A stretch of 64,000 bases of DNA from Mytilus californianus. Taxonomy: Eukaryota; Mollusca; Bivalvia; Mytilida; Mytilidae. This document shows, one piece after another, positions 53,126 to 64,000 of the stretch. Position 1 is the first letter of the stretch, and every line of letters starts with the position of its first letter. The position numbers and the translations under genes are program-made. The stretch is taken from the NCBI RefSeq assembly GCF_021869535.1, contig NW_026262690.1, positions 9,597,501 through 9,661,500 on the forward strand, given 5' to 3'. The notes below the pieces were generated by a model. That model saw nothing but the letters and a program-made list of their open reading frames with translations, was not told the DNA's origin and searched no databases.

Positions 53126-56118
53126 TTATGTTATGTTTGTGTGATTTCAATCTCAGTGAACCATCAAAATGTACATAGAAGAACATACACTTAAAATCAG
53201 TAAAGGACTAGCATTTATGATGTTTCTTAAATAAGATTATTATAATAGATAACAATAATAAGCATGAACACAAACTAAAATATCAAAAACAATATAATAC
53301 CACAAAATGTTCACAATTACTTAAAGCAATTTAAAAATACTTAACTTGCTGATGATATCTGTATATAAAACCATGCCTGGTGATGATGATCCTACACTTC
53401 AATATCGATGCAATTGTTATTTTACCTTCATAGTTATTGTTTGATGTTTTGTTATAAGTTAAGATTTTTTCCTGTAGCCTTTCATAATTTAATCAGACCT
53501 TCTTAAACTTTCGGTGGTATGTTTTTTTACACTTTGCGATGAACACAAGAGCTTCTAATCCAGTTGTTTGATTTACTCTTACTTATTTGGATCTTATGTA
53601 CATCTACCCAATATATTTCCATTATTTATGGAATAACTAATCCAAGAATTCAAATATAGAAAAATATTTGACAAGTGACTGAACAACATATTAATTCACA
53701 AATGCACGTAACGCATTAGTTAATTATCAGTGATTTTCTGTCACAAGTTAAATATTTTTTTTATATTTGAATTCTTTGATAAGTTATCCTTTTTATTACA
53801 ATTACTTTTTTGAAAATAAAATAGAAAATGTAGGGAACTATATTTTTTTCTACACATTCTCGATTTGTTTTGATGCAATGTCATCATCAACAACATCTTG
53901 AATACAAATGTTGTTTGATGTCAGAGGAGTGAAGTTATTGGATTTATTTCACATGTGAAATTATCAATTTTTATTTCACTGGGAAATCAGGGTATTTTAT
54001 TGCAACTAATGTGATATTATATCTCAGAAATTAGTTACAACTAAAACTGCAGACAACAATCCATCAGGCAAATAGATTGATTACAGAAGATTGCTGAAAA
54101 GTACCCTGTCTAATTCAACTACAAATAAATCAGGATTAACACAAATGTATTTTTTATTGAAAAACATGTTACATATACAAATGTATGTCATCATTTCATA
54201 TTTGGGAAAACATATTTTTTCAAAATGTACAAAGCCTGTGTAAACATTGTTATAAAAAATTGATCAACATCCATAAAATTGATACAATTTGAAATATACA
54301 AACTCATGATTAATAAACCATGATGTGAACAGTTTGTAAAGTGGTGCATTGTTTGTCTTTGTGAAATAGAACATCAGACTGAATTTATACATAATTACAT
54401 CAGATTATAAAACAATGTGAATTACCAGTAAATCTTTATTCTGTACAGGCCAAATTATGGTCAATAACAACTTGTTTTCCATAGTAACAAATGGCAGCAT
54501 TGTTTAATTATTATCTTTTTTTCAAGTAAAAAAAATTGTATGATACAAAATTTTATTGATTCCAATTTTCATCTCTTGGTTGGACTCTTTAAGGAAATGT
54601 CAATTTTAGTTATCATATTTTTATGATTTTATATCTTTTTCAACCTTTTTATAACTACCCTGCTCAATAGCTAATTTACGAGCACTGATTCTCATGAGGT
54701 GCTTTTTTAAAATTTCAAAATTCTTCACAACATTTAGATAAGTCTTCCTTCTGAAATTATCCCTATAAGTTCATAATTTATCCTTTTGCACTGTAGAATT
54801 CTGTAAAAGATTATCTTTCCAAATTGCATATGCCTTTTAAACAAAGCATCTTAAAACTCTTTGAGGAAATGTAGAATATGAATGACAGCTGAGAAAGACC
54901 AATTGATCATATTTCTATGTCCCAGTTAAACCTTTGGGTACAGAAAAAAATATTTTACAAATGTGATGAAAATCATTTTATCGAACTATTGTGCATGAAA
55001 TTGGTTATTTAAATGATCAACACGTGATGTATCTGATAAAGAAAAACTTTACATGGAGATTGTTTACTATATTTACATAGTTAAACTGATTATCCCCATT
55101 TGATTAGAACTTTGCAATACTGTGCACAAGGGAACAAGTATAATCGGAGCCAGTATCTGACCGCTTAAGGGCATATGATACAATTTTGATTCCACTGTGT
55201 TTTTTTTTATGAAAATTTGCATACAAGCTACTTTTCACCTAGTCAATTCAAATATGTAATAAAACTGTACCTGCATGTGCTATTTTTAGAGATAAATAGG
55301 ATCAAAATTTTTGTTTCTTGGACATTTCTATCCTGTGGAAAGACATACCCAACTTTATTGATTCCATAAATAAACCTAAGCAGATTTTTATAAAAACATT
55401 TGGAATATCTTCTGGACATAAGTATCCTCTAAATTTGTGTGACAATTTCTTTGGAAATAATTCATTAATAAACAGCAAATTATCAAAATTCTCTGTTGAA
55501 ACTCTAATTTAAAATCTATCTATATTTTAGAATTTTTAATAAACTCTTAATTTTGTTGAGAATTTTCATTTTTGTTGTTATTGTAATTCCTGGTTTGTTT
55601 ATGAAATGTGTAAAATACATTTTTTTATATAGTTATTAAAAAATGTATTTTCTTTACTGCCCAAATTCCCTCACCAGTTTATAAAGAAACAATATGTTTA
55701 TAAAGTGTGCTATCTGAAACAAAAATGAAATGGATCATATTTTTATAAACAAATTAAAATGAAGTGAGTTATCTCCCATTCTTTGATTGACAAATACTTT
55801 TTTATCATAAAAAAATATTCTTATCTTTAAAGCAATATCTAAAAATGTTACCCAGTATTTTTTTCAGATACATGAAGGGATTGAAATCTTCCTTCAGATC
55901 ATTAACTAATGATGTCAACTAACATTTGTCCATTTATACAATGCTTCAACATTCAGTTAACCATTTATTTAAAAGATTCTTAACACGGCAGACAGTTGCA
56001 ACCTAAAGATAAGTATTTTACTATTTATTCATGTTTATTTTTATACTTTGTACTTTGTAGTTATGCCTTTTGATGCCATATTTAAGTATTGTTGTTGACA
56101 TTATTATCTGCTGTCCTT
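53126..56118. other. Convergent intergenic region between genes B and C
   Basis: AT-rich; apart from the partial TTAA element at 55169, nothing is recognised. It would hold the 3' UTRs and poly(A) sites. Confidence 0.45.
55169..55500. mobile_element. Partial second TTAA element, opposite orientation
   Basis: CGCTTAAGGGCATATGATAC starts here and the following 130 bases are the reverse complement of the right end of the element at 46823-48939 (GAAAATTTGCATACAAGCT, TCACCTAGTCAATTC). The other terminus was not found. Confidence 0.7.
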
Positions 56119-56192
56119 TTATTGTTGACTTTTCTGCCAAATCTCATTCTCACGGATTTCTTTAATCACCTCATCTACAAGATTTTGATTCT
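56119..56192 (-). CDS. Gene C last exon
   Basis: The acceptor is TTTTGTAG|AGAATC; it encodes ENQNLVDEVIKEIRENEIWQ then KSQQ and TAA. It equals the last helix of STING (human SLSQEVLRHLRQEE) and stops there. An AATAAA overlaps the stop (minus strand CAATAAAAG). Confidence 0.85.
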
Positions 56193-59100
56193 CTACAAAA
56201 GAAAACAATAAAGAATTCTAAGATTAACAATTGTAACTTTTTTTTTTAGATATAAATTTCTAATGGAAACTAGATTTTTGAATATTTTCATGTCACTGGT
56301 TTTAGTAAATAGATGTTAACCTATATTTCAAAAAGACATTGTTTGTCAAACAAATAACTGAAGTATTTTGTAGTTATTAGTGTTCAGTTGTAACCATTTC
56401 ATTTCTCTCCTAAGTCCTCTTTTTGTTATTCTTGAGAGGGGAATAATTTGTTTTGAGAGAGAAATAATATCTTTAATATAGCATGAACAAGTGGGGCTAT
56501 GGAGTTTGTGACCTACCCCTCTGTCTGTTGGTTGTCTGTTTCTAAATGATAAATCAAAAACTTAAAGATGTTCGCTCCTCTTGTTTTTGAATTTTTGCCA
56601 GATATTCGGAATCCTTTGGTTTTATCCATGTAGTGCCATTATAAAATTTTCCCCGCTAACCCCTAGTTTTCTTTTCATAATTTTATTACATATAGTTTAA
56701 AAAGCCATTTTTGAAAATCCTATAAAATCCTTATAATTTTTTCGTATTTTTTAAAAGAAAAAGGGTGCCAATGTTAAACGTATGAAAAATCTAGAGAGAA
56801 TTATTTCCCGCCAAATTTTCAATGGCTTATATCTTGAAAACAAGCACATGAATCTTTCATTTTTTTCTGCTTTTTTAGTTCCTTTATTTATATACTATCC
56901 ATCTATAACAGTCTTTTAAAATGCTTGTTATTTTAAAACTGAATAGCGAACATCCTTAACATCAAATAACAACTTTACTTTGATATTTGGTCACAATGAG
57001 AGGAGGATCTGCTTTGATTTTCAGGTCATAACAACTTAAGTAAAAGTTGCAAAAGTTTATGGAAATAAGTTTAGAAAGAGGGTTAACAATAATATCTCTA
57101 AAACCTCAAATATGATTGCAACCTTATCTGGATAGATGGTCACAAATAATAAGAAGAACCCTGTTTCCAAGGTCAAGGTCATAGTCACCAAAAAGTAGAC
57201 AAACATTATTGTAAGAAAGGGGTTTCCAAATAATAATTCCAGAGTGTTTGCATAGGAGCTCCAAGGTCACATATAATGAGAGGAAGGTCCCTGTTAATTT
57301 CAAGGTCACTTTAATTTAGGTTAATGTCATAGTTATTAAAAATACACAGAAATTGAGTGCAATTAATTAAAAAGTTTCAGGATTTTGATTTTAGACAATT
57401 ACATTAGATTTAAAACAAACTTAAATAATATGGTCACAAATAATGATTGGAAGATCCCTATTCATTTTTAGATTCTATGTCCATTGTCAAGGTGGAAGAT
57501 ATTAAATATAGACTTAAATTCATGCAGAAAAGTGGTTTCCAGAAAATAACCCCAGAACTTTCAATGACATAAGAACCTGACTTGTAAACAAAAGGTGAAG
57601 GAGATCTCTGTTGATTTTGAGTTAAATATATGGTATTGTGTATTGTGAATATGAGTGCCAATGAGACAACTCTCCATCCAAGTCACAATTTGTAAAAGTA
57701 AACCATTATAGGTCAAAGTACGGCCTTCAACATGGAGCCTTGGCTCACACCGAACAGCAAGCTATAAAGGGCCCCAAAAATGACTAGTGTAAAACCATTC
57801 AAACAGTAAAACCAACGGTCTAATCTATATAAAAAACGAGAAACGAGAAACACTTATGAACTACATCAACAAACGACAACCACTGAACATCAGGTGACAA
57901 CTCAATAAAGAATTTATTCATAAAAGAAAAAGATTAACTTGTAGAAAAGATTCACTGTTACAGATGTACATTGGGGCCGTCTTGACCTTGTTGTAGGGTA
58001 TGAATGATTCCTTCATTGTTAAAGATCCTACATCAACTGTCAAGATGAAGAACAGGAATAAAAGCCCTGTTCATTGATAATTTTCTATGTATTGTGTGCG
58101 ATTTTGTCCCATGTATATTTACTCCGTATCCTTTCATTTTCTATTGGCTTATGACCCTGATTTAGAAATTTTAAGTCAATAAATTTTGTAATTTTTAGAA
58201 AACTGGTGAGTAAGGTTGATAGTCTCAAGGAAATCTCCATACTTTTGGCTAGGTTTAGGAACATATTCTTTACATGGCTTCCCATACATCTGGTGCCTTT
58301 CATATTTTTAGAAACCAATGTGGTATGTTTGACTTACCACCATTAACCCGAAGTATGGCACAGTTTTGTCCATCATTTTCCTTCTTCATAATTCTTTCCA
58401 GTTTGTCAGTAAACATCTTTACTTCTTTCTTCATTTTGTCTGCTGTAAGACCACAGATAACAGAGGCACCCATTCCATGTAATGTTCTGATTGGTGTAGC
58501 AAATTCACCAGCAAAGTAATAAGAGTCACCATCCTTCTATAAAAGTCATATTATATCTAGATGAAATTTATCTTTTAAATGAAGCTATATCAGCCATCAT
58601 ATTACATTAGATGATTAGAAACTGGTTGCCAGGTATATTTGTTCAACAAAAAATCTTCTTGGTCCTTTGGTCTTTGTTGGTTAATAGCCTCATGTTCAAG
58701 TTCAACAATTATTTAAAAACATTCCATCATCTCTTTTGTGGATCATTGCTCTTTCAAAAAAATTAATGAATAAGAAGAGATGTTGAATATTCAATGAGAC
58801 AGTAACCCAAAAATACAATTAAAACAAAAGTTATCTGAGGCGGATTTAGGTGGGAGCCCCCCCCCCCCACCTTAATGAGCTAGATAAATGGTTAATGCAA
58901 TAACTTTTTAATGTCCCACTACAAGAGTTGCTTAGTTTGCCCCCCTCTTTATCAAACTTCTGGATCTGCATCTGGACATCTGAAGGTTAATGAAACGGTT
59001 TCAACAACAAATTTATACAGATACTATTAAAGATCTGCCATCATTACCAAATCCTTTAAGAACATTTTCCTTGACCTACAATTAGTTGAATATTTACCTT

Positions 59101-62100
59101 TGTCAATTTGTAAAAGTTACATGCAAATACTCTGACAACTTTCTGTTGCTGTTGTTTCTTTGTAGCTTCAATACGTCCCATGTTCTCTATCTTAAATTGA
59201 TCTGATATTATATCCATCCTAGCTGGTACCTCACAATTCTGTGGAACCAGTTCTAACAAGCCAGTATGATAATGATTCCGTCGATCACTTGTATCTACTC
59301 CAAGTTGATGTAATTTTTGCTTTATTCTTTCTGTAATATCTGATGAAAATAAAAATTGAATACTATCAATGTCTAATACGCTTGATCCATATCATTTCCA
59401 TAACCAGAAATACTCTTTTACTTTATGCTGATTTCTCAAGTCATTTAAACATTTTAAGATTTTTAAGATTCATTCAATGATCTATAATTGCTGCTGTCAA
59501 ATCCTGAAGTCCTTTATTAAGACAATTACAAGACAAGGATCTTTGTTAGCAGCAACCTCCTATCAAGGAAATAATGATAGGAAACGCAAGCTCTGGAATA
59601 TCATATCAACCGGGAGATATATCCTCCATATACAGGTTCTGCTGGAATGTTGCTACATAGAAATGGAAAGTTAACAATTGGAAAGCTGAAATCATCCCTT
59701 TTATCGTAAATTCTTTATTCTCAACTGACCTGCATTTTCAATTTCTAAATGTAAGTCAAGATATTAAAGAGGTAGGAAAAACCATCTGTGGTATCCTTTA
59801 TTTTAAGTTTGATTGGATAGGAATTCAAAGGGAAGTGCTAGCTTCTTTTCATTCTTCCCGAAAGCCCCTGACACGTCCTCCAAACCTAACAAATATCTTG
59901 TACCATCAAACTACCAATATTGGCTTGCACCAATTTTCATTTGTAAGGACAGTTTTCATGCTTTGCGTATATTCTTACCTGGTAAAACATGACGTAAGTA
60001 ATTGACAACAAATCCCCATACCAGTCCTTCATGTACATTCCCAACAGGACTCTGTGTCCTTAAAGCTACCCTTTGTCCTACAAGGAATAGAACATTCTTA
60101 TAGTACAGCAAAAAAGAAAAAGATCCCTTCAATATTTTTAGGGAGATCAGGTTATTTGAGATTTACTTATTTGATTTGTTCTTGTCCAAAGTATGCATCT
60201 GGTCATTTAGCAAACAAACAATCAATCAATCAAATATTTTTTTTTTATAAATTTTTATTTATATGAATGTTCAGTAATTCTGTATGAATATCAATGTTGT
60301 GTTAATTGCACTGTATGATAATAATACTATTGTATTAACAATTCTGTATGAATATCAATGTTGTGTTAATAGTACAGTATGATAATAATATTGTTGTGTT
60401 CACAATACTGTATGAATATCAATGTTGTGTTAATGATACCGTATGATAATAATATTGTTGTGTTAACAATTCTGTATGAATATCAATGTTGTGTTAATTG
60501 CACTGTATGATAATAATACTATTGTATTTACAATTCTGTATGAATATCAATGTTGTGTTATTAGTACAGTATGATAATAATAATGTTTTGTTAACAATTC
60601 TGTATAAATTTTGATGTTGTGCTTATAGTACTGCATTATTATTATGTTGTGTGAATGATACTGTAGTAAAGTAATATTGTTGTGTTAATGGTACTGCATT
60701 ATTATAATGTTGTTGTGTTAATTGTACTGTAAAACTTAATGATCCCTCAGCAGCAGTGGGAGCATTAAAATTCTGTGAATCATTGACCTAATCTTAGGCA
60801 CAAAATTGTCATTGTGTTAATCAGGTACTGAAATTATCAAATATATTAATATTCTATGATGAGATTGTTTGGAAGAGTTACTTGAATACAGTGAAAAAGT
60901 CATAACTGTCAACCAAATGGGAAGGACCTTCAAAAGCACATAATTGATCTAAAAATACCAGAGAATTATTTACACTCCAAAAATTATTAGTTCAATTATT
61001 TTCATGTTTTAATTTCAAAAGTTAATGATAAGTTCTTTGGTAGTAATAAGGGAACTAGTTAAAATCACTGAAAGATTAGTTGTAGAATACTTACTAAAGC
61101 CAAGAGGAACTGATTTTTGAGGGTTTTTTTTTGTGTAGTTTAGGTAACCAGTACATAGTTCGGACATTCAAATGTTCTGAGGAGGCCTTTAGCCGAGAAG
61201 TGTTAATGATATGACTGCTTACTATGTAACTCTCTGTGGAGCCCATTGACCTGAATGTATAGGAATTTTTAATTATTATTCTTAGGAACTTTCCTGGAAT
61301 ATATACCTCCTATCACCATCACATTGTTGGCTGCTTTGTTGAAATATGTGACATCACCCTTTTAATACAACTTGACCTTATACACCATTGTACACTGTAT
61401 TACTTTTAAATATATAAAAACAATTAGCTACACAAATTGCAAGAATAATTTTACCTTTGATGATTTCATATATTCTTTCCACAAAATCTTCACCTTCTTT
61501 AGCTTCAATATATGTCAGCCACCTTATAAATGATGGAATGGATTCTGGGTCAACATTATACAATAATGGAAGTACACATATGTCTTGTGATTCAAATTCA
61601 CCAGTCTCAACACCACTACATAAAAGTTCTACTATCCAAAATTCAAACCATTTCTGGTTTTTGGATAAAAGTAACACAACCCATTTAGAATCCTTGACTT
61701 GTTCTGTAACCTCTGCTATGGACACTTGATCTGGGCATGCCTCGGCAATTCTGGGTTTATCTGGTTTTGCCATCAGTGTCTGTCTAATGAAATGTGCCTT
61801 GTTTTCATCATCTTTACCATACAGAAGACAGACATCATACTTATACTTTTTATGGGACTTTGTTTCCTATAATTACAAAGATTAAAATGTAAAAATTAGA
61901 ACACTGTTATGATTGCCAAAGAGACAACTATCTATCAGTGACCAAATGACATGGATGTAAACAACTTCAGGTCATTATAGGATCTTCTACAATGAGTAAA
62001 ACCCTTACCATATAGTGAGCTTATCATCTCTGGAAAACAATTCAATATGGAGAATGGTATCAATTATCAAGAAGCTCTGATTTGTAATCACTATGAAAAA

Positions 62101-63324
62101 TATGACAGAAAGGTGTTACAGACAGGGTGAACCAGTAAACTCAATCCTTTGGCAGTACGGGGATGTGGCAATATCAGTTAATATAACCTGCATAGATCTA
62201 TATGTGATCATCTTTACCATCAGAAAATATTTGATATTTTTAGCTATATTAAAGAAACATCAAGCAAAAAATTCCTCATAAATTGAAGAACAGATGGAGG
62301 TGATGCTGAGGTGTACATGCTAGGCCACCTAGCCAGTGTAAGCAGGGCCCTTTTGTAGGTTACTATAGAGTTATGGGTTTTGCTTCTTCTTGTTTAATTT
62401 GTATAGGGGGCCTAGGTGGCTGAGTGGTTTAAGTAGTCCAATTACTGTATCAATAGCTTTTCAACACTAAGGTTGTGATTTCTAACCCCCGAAGCAAATG
62501 CTGGAATCAAAAAAGTTAAAAAAAGGCCAAATAAAATACAAAGTTGAAGAGCATTGAAGACCCAAAATTCTGATAGCATATCATACCTCATCCCTGTCTT
62601 CTGTATGTTCTTTATGGAAATGTCTGAGTATATGTGTACTAGGTAAACCATCTTCTGTTTTATCTTCATCTAAAATAATGTGAATGACATATAGATGAAT
62701 TAAAAATAAGAAAATAGTATTCACCTTAACAACACACAATAACCATCAATTAAAAACACTTTTTGGCCAAAATTAATACACTTTTCAAATACTGATACTG
62801 TGATATCAATATTATTGTTTGGATAGCAATTTTCATGGAATTCGTGGGAACAGGTGAACCACAAATTTAAATGTTCAACAAATTACAAATTTTCTTTAGG
62901 CTTGTATGCCGACTTTGGCAAAACCATGAAATCAAATATCCAAGAAAATGCAACTTTTCCATAATCCACGAAAATAAATGAATCCACAGTACCTTAAATT
63001 CTTAACCATGTTCATGACAATGTGTACACAAAAAGTTCCCCAATTTTGTAGAATGTACATGGATTATAACAGAAGTATTAATTCCACAAGCACCACTCCC
63101 TTTAGGCATTTGAAATCTTATAATTTACCATTATATGTTATAACCTCATATAACATGTGACATCGTTTGTTGTTTTCATGGCTCAGTATCTGGTCCAATA
63201 CATGGTAAAATCTCTCCACTTCAAGGTTTCTCTGTTGAGAATTTAACATCCCCAACTTCTCATGAAATATCTTCCCAATACAACCAAAAGCATTGGGTAT
63301 TTCTGCACAGCAGTAATAATGTTC
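56119..63324 (-). CDS. TIR-STING: Gene C: TIR-STING fusion innate-immune receptor (5' end beyond window)
   Basis: Minus-strand exons 63324-63129, 62587-62669, 61455-61866, 59979-60077, 59098-59339, 58338-58536 and 56119-56192 join with matching phases and yield 434 residues to a stop. An N-terminal part of unknown type is followed by a TIR domain, then the whole STING cyclic-dinucleotide-binding domain. STING binds cyclic dinucleotides such as cGAMP made by cGAS-like enzymes; TIR domains either scaffold signalling or cleave NAD. Fusions are known in oysters and in bacterial CBASS defence. No transmembrane helix is visible in the part seen, and the protein ends right after the binding domain, without the TBK1/IRF3-recruiting tail of vertebrates. 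Upstream exons lie right of the window. Confidence 0.9.
56193..58337. repeat. Last intron of gene C, with a GATTGCCAATGAGACAA-type repeat (57620-57905)
   Basis: 57650-57900 holds GAGTGCCAATGAGACAACTC, ATTATAGGTCAAAGTACGGC, CTTCAACATGGAGC and ACAACCACTGAACATCAGG, related to 31375. The rest shows repeated AAGGTCA-rich phrases but no supported gene. Confidence 0.55.
58338..58536 (-). CDS. Gene C exon: STING binding domain, C-terminal part
   Basis: The acceptor is TTTTATAG|AAGGATGG and the donor AATGGTG|GTAAGT; 199 bp, phase 0 in and 1 out. It encodes DSYYFAGEFATPIRTLHGMG (human CVLEYATPLQTLFAM, keeping the Glu260, Thr263 and Pro264 positions) and KMFTDKLERIMKKENDGQNC followed by AILRVNG (human [20 protein letters not shown]). 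Confidence 0.92.
58838..58990 (+). repeat. GGATTTAGG dispersed repeat, copy 3
   Basis: GAGGCGGATTTAGGTGGGAG, a poly-C tract, then AATGAGCTAGATAAATGG and GTCCCACTACAAGAGTTGC. Confidence 0.65.
59098..59339 (-). CDS. Gene C exon: STING binding domain, middle
   Basis: The acceptor is TTCATCAG|ATATTAC and the donor AAAG|GTAAAT; 242 bp, phase 1 in and 0 out. It encodes DITERIKQKLHQLG, HTGLLELVPQNCEVPARM (human LYILLPLDCGVPDNL) and KVVRVFACNFYKLTK (human DRVYSNSIYELLE). The Arg equivalent to human Arg238 is present; the Tyr240 position is Phe. Confidence 0.9.
59480..59910 (-). pseudogene. Second Penelope-type RT family, broken fragment
   Basis: The minus strand reads IKLKIKDTTDGFSYL, YLDLHLEIENAGQLRIK, then frame-shifted pieces corresponding to the YDKRDDFxFPIVNFP block of RT copies 1-3 (AAATTCTTTA..CATCCCTTTTATCG on plus). 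It is clearly diverged from the other family and sits between two STING exons. Confidence 0.6.
59979..60077 (-). CDS. Gene C exon: start of STING binding domain
   Basis: The acceptor is CCTTGTAG|GACAAAGG and the donor CCAG|GTAAGA; 99 bp, phase 1 in and out. It encodes GQRVALRTQSPVGNVHEGLV followed by WGFVVNYLRHVLP. This matches the human helix GLAWSYYIGYLRLILP, with Tyr167 and the WxxxxxYLR core kept, but Phe in place of Tyr163 and Gly in place of Ser162. Confidence 0.9.
60265..60730. repeat. ~64-bp imperfect tandem repeat in gene C
   Basis: GTATGAATATCAATGTTGTG recurs near 60281, 60347, 60410, 60475 and 60538, with decayed copies to 60730. Intronic, between the TIR and STING exons. Confidence 0.85.
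61455..61866 (-). CDS. Gene C exon: TIR domain
   Basis: The acceptor is AATTATAG|GAAACA and the donor ATCAAAG|GTAAAA; 412 bp. It encodes KYKYDVCLLYGKDDENKAHF (strand A and box 1), VSIAEVTEQVKDSKWVVLLL (helix C region and strand), SKNQKWFEFWIVELLCSG (the region that in NAD-cleaving TIRs holds the catalytic Glu after a Trp), and VLPLLYNVDPESIPSFIRWL (box 3-like). The length and order fit one whole TIR. Whether the Glu of WIVELL is catalytic is open. The first Met in the frame (61773) is internal. Confidence 0.88.
61900..62045 (+). repeat. GATTGCCAAAGAGACAACT tail-type repeat fragment
   Basis: TTATGATTGCCAAAGAGACA, CTTCAGGTCATTATAGGATC and AATGAGTAAAACCC match 31375 in order. Confidence 0.6.
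62405..62510 (+). mobile_element. tRNA-derived SINE fragment
   Basis: GGTGGCTGAGTGGTTTAAG (62415-62433) is a tRNA-Ser/Leu-like A box and GGTTGTGATTTCTAACCCC (62471-62489) a degraded B box, about 40 bases apart. It cannot fold as a good tRNA, so a SINE head is more likely than a gene. Confidence 0.65.
62587..62669 (-). CDS. Gene C linker exon
   Basis: The acceptor is TATTTTAG|ATGAAG and the donor GATGAG|GTATGA; 83 bp, phase 1 in and 0 out. It encodes DEDKTEDGLPSTHILRHFHK and EHTEDRDE, a charged linker. The ATG at its start is in the wrong frame and is not a start codon. Confidence 0.72.
63129..63324 (-). CDS. Gene C exon (first in window), unknown domain
   Basis: The acceptor is GTTTTCAAG|GAACAT and the donor AATG|GTAAAT; enters phase 0, leaves phase 1. 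It encodes EHYYCCAEIPNAFGCIGKIF, LGMLNSQQRNLEVERFYHVL and HMLYEVITYN. Helix-rich with clustered Cys; I do not recognise it. The phase match with the next exon (G+AT = Asp) supports it. Confidence 0.72.
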
Positions 63325-64000
63325 CTTGAAAACAATGAGAAAGATATTTAAATAGAAAAATATTGAATAATCCAAGTTTAGAATATAAAACAGAACTTAG
63401 TACTAGTAAACGAAAGTTAATTTCACACAATACTTTAAAAGAGACTTGTAAAATGTAATTTGTTTTTATTCTTCTCCATTTATTATTAGGTTTAAAATAA
63501 AATTAAGTTTAATGCTATGGCAAACTTGACCCATAAAATATTATCTGTTGATCATGTAATAAGTGTTCCATATTTTCTTCATAAATTTACCAGTCATTTT
63601 CATTGTGAATTTAATTTTATAATGTTGACTCGGACCAGAAATTGTGAAACAAATTTTAAAAAGTTGAATATTTATAAGTTAGAATCATGATTATACATTT
63701 TTTTCTGTGCAATTGGTTAATTTAACAATCTGAAGTCAAGTTTCTTTTTTTTAATTTTAACTACTTTTATCAGTTATACATGATGCATGTAACATACATC
63801 TGGCTTAGTTGGTAAGGGGAAATAATTTACAAAATAACTAATAGCTATAGTAAGTATTTTGAGGAATTTAATGAGACAACCAACTCAGTTGAAAATGGGT
63901 TTGTTTTATAATTTTTCACATTTTAGAAAATGCAAAATTATTTTTTTTTATCTAGTTTTAACATATGGTCAAAGGAGACTGTTGAAATGGGGGGTAATTC
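63325..64000. other. Upstream intron of gene C, nothing recognised
   Basis: No further exon of gene C was found before the edge. Confidence 0.45.

Noticed and set aside
61327..61365. Possible small gene C exon (GDVTYFNKAANNVMVIG) between the TIR and STING exons
   Set aside because: Its donor phase fits, but its only acceptor gives phase 0 whereas the TIR exon leaves in phase 1 and would read straight into TGA. Skipping it joins the TIR and STING exons perfectly. It could be a poison or alternative exon.
62405..62510. Functional tRNA gene
   Set aside because: The A box is good, but the B box is degraded and the arms do not pair convincingly; a SINE head is more likely.

Overview
The window is an AT-rich, intron-rich metazoan nuclear locus, most likely from a bivalve mollusc and probably a mussel. 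The organism is inferred from three things: GT-AG introns separating short exons, a TIR-STING fusion gene (known from oysters), and repeat families that look molluscan. There are no bacterial-style operons, rRNAs or convincing functional tRNAs. Most long open frames are tandem repeats or dead transposons, not genes.

Three multi-exon host genes were assembled by joining exons with compatible splice phases. Gene A (minus, 25764 down to 1130, continuing off the left edge) starts with a signal peptide and encodes a secreted protein with eight thrombospondin type-1 (TSP1) repeats, then a cysteine-rich module and a sushi-like module. Its first intron (11.5-24.9 kb) is filled with retroelement debris. 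Its fourth exon runs into a 54-bp tandem array (5556-6783) that has copied the 5' splice site 22 times. Gene B (plus, 34673-46571) is an apparently complete mTERF-family gene of 777 codons in four coding exons, with a mitochondrial-type N terminus. Its introns hold a long hairpin, a composite transposon and a 2.2-kb satellite with a 435-bp higher-order period. Gene C (minus, 63324 down to 56119, 5' end off the right edge) encodes a TIR domain spliced to a complete STING cyclic-dinucleotide-binding domain without the vertebrate C-terminal tail. Genes A and B diverge; B and C converge.

The rest is repeats. A Penelope-like retroelement family is present as one long decayed copy (about 18.2-22.1 kb, with a GIY-YIG-like remnant upstream of the RT), two 5'-truncated copies (28973-30418 and 49125-51466) and two solo 3' tails. 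There are LINE fragments, MITEs, a tRNA-derived SINE, and a deep nest of elements at 46.7-51.8 kb in which a TA-flanked element sits inside a 1.2-kb repeat family, inside a TTAA-flanked element, inside an older repeat.

The strongest candidates for new biology are the replicated splice-donor array in gene A and the TIR-STING gene. All exon boundaries come from reading splice consensus, phase and protein family by eye. No alignment, RNA or database search was available.
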